Source: an uncultured Lachnospiraceae bacterium
GTDB lineage: Bacteria; Bacillota; Clostridia; Lachnospirales; Lachnospiraceae
Assembly: GCA_934351705.1 (NCBI GenBank)
Contig: CAKRJK010000112.1
Coordinates: 1-5,816, forward strand
Length of the DNA stretch: 5,816 bases
Reading direction: 5' to 3'
In this document: in pieces, positions 1 through 5,816 of the stretch
Numbering within the stretch: position 1 is the first letter of the stretch
Layout: every line of letters begins with the position of its first letter
Notes under the pieces: model-generated
The model's database searches: none
What the model was told of the DNA's origin: nothing
The model's input: the letters and a program-made list of their open reading frames with translations, nothing else
Program-made: the position numbers and the translations under genes

Positions 1-857
1 GAAAAGGGGAAGAGTTTTCCGAAGAGGAGTTTATGAACCGGTACCGGGCATTGATCGGATTCGTGCTTCAGGACAAATACCGATACGAAGACTATTATGA
101 CGGAGGACTCAATCTTTTACAAAAGGACAAATTCTTAGAAAAAATACTGAATGCACAGACAATAGAGGACATTGTAACACATCTCTACGAAGAACTCGCA
201 AGAATATCCGAGCATAATCAAAAGACAAAAATACAGATTGACAAAAGAAAATACCATAGGAAAAGAGTGTCATTAAGAATCACAAGCGTACTGCTGATCG
301 CGGCGGCAGCTCTTTGCTTTTATGAAATATTCTGGCTCAATCCGTATGAACAGTCTGTTATCAAGGCAAATCGCGATTATTTAAAAATCAATTACAGCGG
401 TGTCATAGAAGATTTCAAAAATACGGATATTGCACGTATGGAAATATCCGATAAGTACATTTTGGCTTATTCCTATGTCCAGTGTGAGAATCTGACCGAA
501 GAACAGAAAAAGAATATCGTCAGTGCATTGTCGTTGGATACCAATGAGAAAATTTTGGATTATTGGATTTATCTTGGTCAGTTGGAGGTATCGGAGGCAG
601 AAAACATCGCACTTCAATTATCGGATGACGATTTGCTTTTATATGCATATCTGAAAGAAAAAAACATGTTGGAAACAGACGTAGACATCAGCGGCAGTGA
701 GAAAGAGAAAAGAATCGGTGAACTGGATTCCAAAATCGACAAATTGTTAGAAAGCGGCCAGGACGGCACGACAAAAGAAGACACGACAAAGCAAGACACA
801 CAGCAAAATACATCAGAAGAAAATGATGAGGGTGAAAATGGAGAAAATATACAGTAG
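1..857 (+). CDS. essB: Type VII secretion protein EssB (YukC-like), 5' end missing
   Basis: The reading frame (codons starting at 3, 6, 9...) is open to the left edge, so this is the C-terminal part of a longer protein. The ATG at 33 is probably internal, because the codons before it read KGEEFSEEEF and continue the domain smoothly. Seen: about 92 cytoplasmic residues (3-278) ending in a Lys/Arg-rich stretch, one hydrophobic membrane segment (about 279-338, containing VLLIAAAALCF), then about 170 extracytoplasmic residues. The last 40 or so are rich in Asp, Glu, Thr, Gln and Asn and lack clear folding signals. Known of the family: EssB/YukC is a roughly 400-residue bitopic protein with a cytoplasmic pseudokinase fold, one membrane helix and a helical outer domain. 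It scaffolds the T7SSb complex next to EssC. The YRALIGFVLQDKYRYEDYYDGG segment fits the end of the pseudokinase domain. Its 3' end overlaps essC, the expected partner. Inference: identity is strong from topology plus neighbour. The missing N-terminal half (outside the window) cannot be assessed. Confidence 0.87.
   Translation, partial: KGEEFSEEEFMNRYRALIGFVLQDKYRYEDYYDGGLNLLQKDKFLEKILNAQTIEDIVTHLYEELARISEHNQKTKIQIDKRKYHRKRVSLRITSVLLIAAAALCFYEIFWLNPYEQSVIKANRDYLKINYSGVIEDFKNTDIARMEISDKYILAYSYVQCENLTEEQKKNIVSALSLDTNEKILDYWIYLGQLEVSEAENIALQLSDDDLLLYAYLKEKNMLETDVDISGSEKEKRIGELDSKIDKLLESGQDGTTKEDTTKQDTQQNTSEENDEGENGENIQ
765..809 (+). repeat. 15-bp in-frame tandem repeat in the essB tail
   Basis: Two adjacent 15-base units (765-779 and 780-794) match at 12 of 15 positions and encode GTTKE then DTTKQ. 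A weaker third unit (795-809) encodes DTQQN. The period is a multiple of three and lies in the essB frame, so copy-number change would alter tail length without a frameshift. It falls in the low-complexity extracytoplasmic tail of EssB, where length variation would probably be tolerated. Confidence 0.6.
828..834 (+). promoter_or_regulatory. Shine-Dalgarno that favours the 838 start of essC
   Basis: GAGGGTG lies five to six bases before the ATG at 838, inside the last codons of essB. The alternative ATGs at 823 and 826 are preceded only by a weak AGAAG at 815-819, placed rather close to them. On spacing and strength, 838 is the better start, giving an overlap of 20 bases with essB. A ribosome finishing essB would already be on this site, which suggests translational coupling. 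Confidence 0.55.
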
Positions 858-3800
858 AAAAAGAGCAATTACAATCGGTGAGGCGGGGAGAGATATTTCC
901 ATACCGGGAGCAGCGATAGAATTGGTAGTCGAGAGACGGCAGATAAAAGTATATGCCTGCGATGCCAAAGGACAGCAAAAAGAAAATCTCTGGAATCACA
1001 AGGAGATCACAGCCAGAGACGTCTATCCGATTGAGGAAGAGGATATTTTACAGATCGGACAATGTGAGATTTTATTTGATGAGGATACGCTGCTGATACG
1101 TGCAGACGAGGGAAGTTATCACACGAACCTTATGGAAATCCAAAAAGAAAGTTTTGAGTTTGAAGGATTTCCGAACTATAAACGCTCACCGAGAATCATT
1201 AAGCGGGTTCCGAAAGAAAGGATTGAAATTCAGAATCCGCCGGAGCGTTTCAGTATGGGAAAAACAAGTCTGATACAGATGATCGTTCCCCCGGTTGCGA
1301 TGACAGTGGTAACGATTATCATCGGTGTTATTTTAAAAATGGGAGCAGTGATGATGCTCTCGGGACTGACCACCTTACTGACCACTGTATTTACGGTCAT
1401 TCGTTATTTTAATGAGCGCAAAGAATGCAAAGAGAAGAACGAAAAGCGGGAAGTAATGTATCAGAATTATCTTTTGGAGAAAAGAAAAGAGTTGAATCGT
1501 GCCAAAAATCAAGAGGTAGAGGCATGGTTTTATAACTATCCGCATATCGGGGAAATCGAAAAATTAGTCAGAGAGTACAGTTCCAGAATTTATGAGAGGA
1601 ACAGCAATGATGACGATTTTTTGACACTTTCGGTAGGGTATCTGAATGACAAGGTGAGTTTTCCGATAGAATTTGAGTCGGGAGATATGCAGTATGAAAA
1701 AGACACACTCCAGTTAGAGGGAGAGGCGTTAAAACAGAGTTTTGAGACCATAGAAGAAAAGCCGTACATTATCGATCTAAAGAAAGCCCATCTGGGTTTG
1801 GTCGGAGATAAGGAAAATGTACATGAGCAGTTAAAATTGATGATCACACAGCTTGCGTTTGCACAGAGTTATCATGATTTACAGATTATCACCATTTATA
1901 ACAAGACTTATGATGAGCAGTTCTCATGGATGAAGTGGCTGCCGCATTGTAAGATCCAATCGTTAAATCTGCGTGGAATTATCAACTCGGAACATATGAG
2001 AGATCAGGTATTGGGAAGTATTCTTCAAATCCTCAAGGACAGAAAAATGAAGGGGGAGGAGAAGAAGAACGAGGCGGTTTTTTCTCCGTATTACTTGTTT
2101 ATCATCGATGATCCGAAGCTGATTTCATCCCATGCAATCATGGAATACCTTGATAAAGAGGGAGAGAAGATGGCGTTTTCCATCATCTATACGACACAGC
2201 AGATGGCGAATCTCCCGGATAACATCGGAACGGTTGTGGAATTGTTGGATTCCCAAAAAGGACAGATCGTTTTAAACCAGAAAAAGTACGAGAACAAATA
2301 TATCAATTTATATCATGTCGGCGAAACAAATCTTGAATGGATTGCAAGGGATTTAAGCGTACTTCACCATGAGCAGGGAATCGTATCGCAGATACCGGAA
2401 AACATTACCTTTTATGAGATGTATCAGGTTCAGTCTGCGGAAGAACTGCGGGCAGAGGAACGCTGGGCAAAGAGCCAGTCGCATAAGACATTGGCGGTTC
2501 CGCTGGGAGTCAGAGGAAACGAAGAATATGTGTTTTTAAATCTTCATGAAAAAGCACACGGACCCCACGGTCTGGTGGCAGGAACGACAGGCTCCGGTAA
2601 ATCGGAGATCATCCAGTCCTATATCCTTTCACTGGCAGTTAATTTTCATCCGTATGAAGTGGGATTTTTGCTGATCGACTATAAGGGCGGCGGTATGGCA
2701 GATCTTTTCAAAAATCTGCCGCACCTGTTGGGAACCATTACCAATCTGGACGGTTCGGAAAGTAAACGTGCAATGGCATCCATCCAAAGCGAACTCAAAC
2801 GCCGTCAGCGCATTTTCAGTGAGTACGGTGTCAACCATATCAACGGTTACAATAAACTGTTTAAAAGCGGGGAGGCAAAGATACCGATTCCTCATCTGTT
2901 TTTGATCAGCGATGAGTTTGCGGAGTTAAAGAAAGAACAACCGGATTTCATGGCAGAGCTTATTTCTACAGCCAGAATCGGAAGAAGTCTCGGGGTTCAT
3001 TTGATTCTTGCAACACAAAAGCCTTCCGGTGTTGTAGATGATCAAATCTGGTCCAACTCAAAATTCAAGCTGGCACTTAAGGTTCAGGATGAAGGAGACA
3101 GCCAGGAGATTTTGAAAACGCCGGATGCGGCATTTATCACTCAGCCGGGACGGGCATATCTGCAAGTCGGAAACAATGAGATTTACGAATTATTTCAATC
3201 GGCATGGAGCGGTGCGACCGTTGGAAACGAAGGTGTCACAGAGCAGGTGGATGACCGCGTATTCTTAGTAAATGAACTCGGTCAGGGAGAATTGCTGAAT
3301 GAGAGCTTAGATACAGAAGAAGAACGCACGGAGAAAAAGAGCACGCAGTTAGAAGCGGTTGTGAATTATGTTAAGGAAGTATTTGACAAACAATGCTGCG
3401 AACGGGTTCCGCGGCCGTGGCTTCCGTCTCTTGCGGACAAGCTGGTCAGTCCGGTACAGAATATTACACAAAATCGCGAAGTTGTATTACAGTTCCCACT
3501 CGGCTTGGTGGACATTCCGCAGGAGCAGAGTCAGGAAGAGTTTGTGATCGATCTGGAGAGGGAGGGAAATTTCGGATACTTCTCTGCGAGCGGTTACGGA
3601 AAATCCACAGTGCTGACAACCTGTGCACTCAGTCTGGCAAGACAAAACACGGTAAAAAATCTTAACTTCTATATTTTTGATTTTGGAAACAGTGCTTTGA
3701 TCCCGTTAAAAGACCTTCATCATACAGCGGATTACATTACCTATGATGACGAAGAAAAACGAAATAAATTCTTCAAATTGATACAAAAAGAAATGAAACA

Positions 3801-5007
3801 CAGAAAGCAGCTTTTTGCCAAGAGTGCGGCGCAGAACTTTACCGTATACAACCAGATGGAGGAAGAGCGGTTAAAAGCCATTGTAATCTTAGTTGATAAC
3901 ATGGATATTTTAAAGGAAATCGGTATGGAGGAAGAGGAGGAATTCTCCAAGATTGCCAGAGACGGTGCAAGTCTTGGAATATATCTGATCTTTTCCGCTC
4001 AAAGCGAAAGCGGAGTGCGTTATGCAACACTCAATAATGTAAAGCAAAAAATCGCGGGATATATGTATGATGCCTCGGATATTTCAGGAATTGTAGGAAG
4101 AGGAGACTATACTTTGCCGGACAAAAAAGGAAGGGCAATGGTCAAGTACAAGGGCGTGAATATCATGCAGGTATATACTGCCGTGGAATTTGAAAATGAG
4201 ATCAGCTATATAGAGAATGTCAAAAAAAGCGTGGAAGACCTCAATCAACAGTATTTGTATGAGATTGCACCGAAAATACCGGTACTTCCTGAAAATCTCA
4301 AATATGAACATTTAAGTGAGTACGAAAAAACATCACAGGAGATTGACTTCACGTTGGGCTTGGATGTAGAGGAAGTAATGCAAACGGGACTTAGAAAAGG
4401 ACAATCACCGTTTGTTGTCATAGGAGAAAGCCAGCGCGGAAAGACAAATGTCTTAAAATGTATCCTAAATCAGATGAATGCAGCAGATACCGTATATGTC
4501 TATGATTCTCAAAGCATGGAGTTGAACGGATACAAGGAAAAAGGAGATATGAATTACCTCAGAACGGAGGATGACATTGCAGAGTTTGTGGAGGCAATGC
4601 GGGAAATCGGTGACACCCGTATGGAGGCATTTCAGGAGGAACTCAGTGCAGATCCGGAATTGACCATGCAGGAGTTTTTAACATGGCAGCAGCCGGTTTA
4701 TGTGGTGGTAGATGAAGCAGATCGTTTTGTGGAAATGGTCAATGAGGAGTACGAGGATGAGATAGCACAGATTATGCAAAAGGCGGCAGGCATGGGCGTG
4801 ACGGTGATCCTGTCTTTGCATTCCGCAAAATCTCACGGATATGATGATTTCACGGGATGGATTAAGAGTGCAAATGACGGGCTCGTTTTAGGAGATCAGG
4901 GAACGGCGGACATTTTTACCGTAGAGTACGGATTAAATCTGGAACTCGGCAAAGGTCTTTTGTTCAGCAACGGAATTTCCGAGAAGATCATGATACCGGA
5001 ATGTTAG
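838..5007 (+). CDS. essC: Type VII secretion ATPase EssC (FtsK/SpoIIIE family)
   Basis: Membrane-bound motor and substrate receptor of T7SSb; 1389 residues from the 838 start (1394 if the ATG at 823 is used). Seen, numbered from 838: a beta-rich FHA-like region (about 1-100, more extended to 140); two membrane helices (about 146-166 and 168-189); a charged coiled stretch; a degenerate ATPase-like module (about 300-490) with GLVGDK instead of a P-loop and IIDDP at 422-426. Three FtsK-type modules follow. D1 has an intact Walker A, GTTGSGKS (582-589, Lys588), and Walker B LFLISDEF (Asp692, Glu693), plus STARIGRSLG and LATQKPSGVVDDQ. D2 has SASGYGKS (916-923) and Walker B ending Asp1020-Asn1021. 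D3 has GESQRGKT (1196-1203) and VVVDEAD (Asp1292, Glu1293). Known: D1 is the active ATPase in this family, D2/D3 are often degenerate, and the C-terminus sets substrate choice. Odd: the N-terminal region before the membrane helices is short (Staphylococcus EssC has over 200 residues and two FHA domains). It overlaps essB and is followed after 10 bases by small cargo-type genes. A DNA translocase role is unlikely given the topology and neighbours. Confidence 0.96.
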   Translation: MEKIYSRKRAITIGEAGRDISIPGAAIELVVERRQIKVYACDAKGQQKENLWNHKEITARDVYPIEEEDILQIGQCEILFDEDTLLIRADEGSYHTNLMEIQKESFEFEGFPNYKRSPRIIKRVPKERIEIQNPPERFSMGKTSLIQMIVPPVAMTVVTIIIGVILKMGAVMMLSGLTTLLTTVFTVIRYFNERKECKEKNEKREVMYQNYLLEKRKELNRAKNQEVEAWFYNYPHIGEIEKLVREYSSRIYERNSNDDDFLTLSVGYLNDKVSFPIEFESGDMQYEKDTLQLEGEALKQSFETIEEKPYIIDLKKAHLGLVGDKENVHEQLKLMITQLAFAQSYHDLQIITIYNKTYDEQFSWMKWLPHCKIQSLNLRGIINSEHMRDQVLGSILQILKDRKMKGEEKKNEAVFSPYYLFIIDDPKLISSHAIMEYLDKEGEKMAFSIIYTTQQMANLPDNIGTVVELLDSQKGQIVLNQKKYENKYINLYHVGETNLEWIARDLSVLHHEQGIVSQIPENITFYEMYQVQSAEELRAEERWAKSQSHKTLAVPLGVRGNEEYVFLNLHEKAHGPHGLVAGTTGSGKSEIIQSYILSLAVNFHPYEVGFLLIDYKGGGMADLFKNLPHLLGTITNLDGSESKRAMASIQSELKRRQRIFSEYGVNHINGYNKLFKSGEAKIPIPHLFLISDEFAELKKEQPDFMAELISTARIGRSLGVHLILATQKPSGVVDDQIWSNSKFKLALKVQDEGDSQEILKTPDAAFITQPGRAYLQVGNNEIYELFQSAWSGATVGNEGVTEQVDDRVFLVNELGQGELLNESLDTEEERTEKKSTQLEAVVNYVKEVFDKQCCERVPRPWLPSLADKLVSPVQNITQNREVVLQFPLGLVDIPQEQSQEEFVIDLEREGNFGYFSASGYGKSTVLTTCALSLARQNTVKNLNFYIFDFGNSALIPLKDLHHTADYITYDDEEKRNKFFKLIQKEMKHRKQLFAKSAAQNFTVYNQMEEERLKAIVILVDNMDILKEIGMEEEEEFSKIARDGASLGIYLIFSAQSESGVRYATLNNVKQKIAGYMYDASDISGIVGRGDYTLPDKKGRAMVKYKGVNIMQVYTAVEFENEISYIENVKKSVEDLNQQYLYEIAPKIPVLPENLKYEHLSEYEKTSQEIDFTLGLDVEEVMQTGLRKGQSPFVVIGESQRGKTNVLKCILNQMNAADTVYVYDSQSMELNGYKEKGDMNYLRTEDDIAEFVEAMREIGDTRMEAFQEELSADPELTMQEFLTWQQPVYVVVDEADRFVEMVNEEYEDEIAQIMQKAAGMGVTVILSLHSAKSHGYDDFTGWIKSANDGLVLGDQGTADIFTVEYGLNLELGKGLLFSNGISEKIMIPEC

Positions 5008-5011
5008 GAGG
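5006..5011 (+). promoter_or_regulatory. Shine-Dalgarno overlapping the essC stop codon
   Basis: AGGAGG shares its first two bases with the TAG stop of essC (5005-5007) and sits six bases before the ATG at 5018. This is a near-perfect ribosome site and fixes the start of the 143-residue gene. It is the strongest such site in the window, which suggests that the small protein is made in larger amounts than EssC. Confidence 0.8.
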
Positions 5012-5017
5012 AATCAC

Positions 5018-5449
5018 ATGGCGAAGAAAAGTGCTGCAACGCTCTTACGCGAAGCAAACAAAAAGCGTGAGGAGGACAAAAAACATAATCAAAAAATTCT
5101 GGATCAGATGAGAGGTTTGGAGGAAGACAAAGCCGCATTGGGCAACTTGTGTTCACAACTGGACAGTTATCAGAGCCAGATCAGAGCAACTACCGGAGGA
5201 TATAAAACAAAAAGAGATTGGAAAAAGAGAAAACCCATTGTCAGTGACGTAGTGATAAAAGAACAGTTTGAGGGCAATGCGGCAAAGACGATCCAAAGTA
5301 AGAATCAAAATTTTTACAGTACGTTTGATGCAAGAATCTCAAGTGCGGACAGTATTGCGGACAGTCTTTCGACAGTCGAGTCCGAGGTGCGGACCAGAAT
5401 GTCCAACATAGATACAAGCATACGACAGCTTCGGGGAAAGTTAAGGTGA
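5018..5449 (+). CDS. Small coiled-coil T7SS partner protein (DUF5082/YwqH-like, tentative)
   Basis: A soluble 143-residue protein with no signal peptide or membrane segment. Seen: a long, highly charged helix (about 5-57) with heptad-like hydrophobic spacing; a Gly-Gly turn at 60-61; a very basic linker (about 64-72, KRDWKKRK); then a second helical region (about 75-143) rich in Ser/Asp with evenly spaced Ile/Leu/Val. FEG at 84-86 followed by NAA sits where a WXG-like hairpin turn could be. Length, helical layout and position directly after essC resemble DUF5082 proteins such as B. subtilis YwqH and the DUF3958/Lap-type partners that bind the N-terminal helical stalk of LXG effectors. Inference: a co-secreted chaperone or targeting partner for an effector encoded further right. 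I judge the family by architecture and context, not alignment, so the exact DUF is uncertain. Alternatives are a structural helical component of the secretion machine or a substrate in its own right. Confidence 0.62.
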   Translation: MAKKSAATLLREANKKREEDKKHNQKILDQMRGLEEDKAALGNLCSQLDSYQSQIRATTGGYKTKRDWKKRKPIVSDVVIKEQFEGNAAKTIQSKNQNFYSTFDARISSADSIADSLSTVESEVRTRMSNIDTSIRQLRGKLR

Positions 5450-5450
5450 G
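5443..5450 (+). promoter_or_regulatory. Shine-Dalgarno spanning the stop of the 143-residue gene
   Basis: AAGGTGAG contains the TGA stop (5447-5449) of the upstream gene and ends three bases before the ATG at 5454; its AAGG core is seven bases away. The stop lies inside the ribosome site and the gap is only four bases, which fits coupled translation and near-equal output of the two small proteins. Confidence 0.65.
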
Positions 5451-5453
5451 AAC

Positions 5454-5750
5454 ATGGCAGTAAAAGAGGTATGGAAATCAAATGCATATTCACAAAACAC
5501 CGGAAATGATCTGGTGAATATTCATACGGAAGTGATGGAGGGAATCAAGGATGCCATCAGTAAAACCCGTAGTCTGGTAGGAAAAGGGAAATCATTTGAC
5601 AGCAAAGGAATCAATGAATGGGTAAAAAGTTTTCTGGCTACCTATGAGCAGAAAGTATCCGAACAATTACAGCAGAGTTTTCAAAAAACAGAAGAGACAT
5701 TGGGAGAGATACAGAAATTGATTGCAGAGCAGGATAACTTTAAGGAGTAG
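5454..5750 (+). CDS. Small helical WXG100-size protein (DUF5344/YwqI-like, tentative)
   Basis: 98 residues, soluble, no cysteine, no signal peptide. Seen: helix about 17-42, a Gly/Lys/Ser turn (GKGKSFDSKG, about 43-52), then a second long helix about 53-94. This is the helix-turn-helix hairpin outline of the WXG100/ESAT-6 superfamily, but there is no W-x-G at the turn and no clear C-terminal YxxxD/E export signal. Trp56 and Phe60 sit just after the turn. Size and its place after a coiled-coil partner gene match the B. subtilis ywqH-ywqI order, in which the second protein is about the same length (DUF5344/YxiC type) and precedes an LXG toxin. Inference: a secreted hairpin partner that pairs with the 143-residue protein or with an effector. 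It could instead be a divergent ESAT-6-like substrate. The fold class is reasonably supported, the specific family is not. Confidence 0.6.
   Translation: MAVKEVWKSNAYSQNTGNDLVNIHTEVMEGIKDAISKTRSLVGKGKSFDSKGINEWVKSFLATYEQKVSEQLQQSFQKTEETLGEIQKLIAEQDNFKE
5742..5747 (+). promoter_or_regulatory. Shine-Dalgarno for the truncated gene at the right edge
   Basis: AAGGAG lies within the last codons of the 98-residue gene, directly before its TAG stop and eight bases before the ATG at 5756. The strong site with normal spacing supports this ATG as a genuine start even though only 20 codons are visible. Confidence 0.6.
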
Positions 5751-5755
5751 GGAAA

Positions 5756-5816
5756 ATGTATGAAGGAGAAGCGACTCGTATTAATTATGAAAAAGTAAAT
5801 ACGATGACGGCAAAAG
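5756..5816 (+). CDS. Start of a further small T7SS-module gene, 3' end missing
   Basis: Twenty codons are visible before the window ends, beginning MYEGEATRINYEKV and continuing with a polar, helix-prone stretch. There is no signal peptide. It starts five bases after the preceding stop behind a good ribosome site, so it belongs to the same operon. The start, with a polar lead-in and then a probable helix, looks more like another small WXG100-type helical protein than the usual opening of an LXG toxin, but twenty residues cannot decide this. It could be a third partner protein, an ESAT-6-like substrate, or the N-terminus of a polymorphic effector. Confidence 0.55.
   Translation, partial: MYEGEATRINYEKVNTMTAK

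Noticed and set aside
614..999. Two overlapping minus-strand open frames opposite essB/essC
   Set aside because: The products are runs of Ser, Phe and Cys typical of the complement of acidic Lys/Glu-rich coding sequence, and both lie opposite well-supported genes.
2049..2060. Strong internal Shine-Dalgarno-like purine run (AGGGGGAGGAG) in essC
   Set aside because: No start codon follows at a usable distance. It simply encodes a Gly/Glu/Lys-rich linker, as does the similar run at 3927-3941 encoding consecutive glutamates.
3393..3665. Open frame of 90 codons on the + strand inside essC
   Set aside because: It lies wholly within the conserved D2-proximal coding region in another frame, has no convincing ribosome site and encodes a low-quality, Ser/Gly/Arg-rich product. 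It is a shadow of essC.
3994..4014. TCCGCT...AGCGGA inverted repeat as a possible terminator
   Set aside because: The stem is only six pairs with a nine-base loop, there is no following T-run, and it lies mid-gene in a conserved segment of essC.
3741..4311. Minus-strand open frames opposite the EssC D2 module
   Set aside because: Composition is biased as expected for antisense of a charged coding region, and the + strand there encodes clear ATPase motifs.
838..5007. FtsK/SpoIIIE chromosome translocase
   Set aside because: The FHA-like N-terminus, two membrane helices before several tandem ATPase modules, absence of a gamma DNA-binding domain and adjacency to essB all point to the secretion ATPase EssC.

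Overview
The window is a tightly packed, single-strand (+) piece of a Firmicutes-type type VII secretion locus (T7SSb, also called Ess/Yuk). Moderate-to-low GC, AT-rich wobble positions, strong AGGAGG-type ribosome sites and the EssB/EssC pair point to a low-GC Gram-positive. The style is reminiscent of gut Clostridia such as Lachnospiraceae, but the family-level guess is inference and no marker gene is present to settle it.

Layout from left to right. (1) Positions 1-857 hold the 3' part of essB, which is open at the left edge. They encode the end of the cytoplasmic pseudokinase domain, one membrane segment and an extracytoplasmic domain with a low-complexity acidic tail that contains a short tandem repeat. 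(2) essC (about 838-5007) overlaps the end of essB. It is the membrane-anchored multi-ATPase motor, with an N-terminal FHA-like region, two membrane helices, a degenerate ATPase-like module and three FtsK/SpoIIIE-type modules. (3) Two small, soluble, helical proteins without signal peptides follow (5018-5449, 143 aa; 5454-5750, 98 aa). (4) A further gene starts at 5756 and runs off the right edge. Intergenic gaps are 4-10 bases or negative, and the Shine-Dalgarno sequences overlap or abut the preceding stop codons, so this looks like one operon with coupled translation. I saw no promoter, terminator, RNA gene, CRISPR array, insertion sequence or tRNA.

How the parts work together: EssB is the membrane scaffold that docks next to EssC, and EssC powers and selects export. 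The small proteins directly after essC resemble, in size, order and helical make-up, the partner/chaperone proteins (DUF5082/DUF5344-like, as in Bacillus subtilis YwqH and YwqI, or the Lap proteins of streptococci). Such proteins usually precede an LXG-type polymorphic toxin, so an effector and immunity gene are predicted just outside the right edge.

The most interesting points are the short N-terminal region of EssC (room for roughly one FHA-like domain rather than the usual two), the degenerate second ATPase module, and the run of small divergent helical proteins placed directly after the specificity-determining C-terminus of EssC. The secretion machine itself is a described system. Any novelty would lie in the cargo module.
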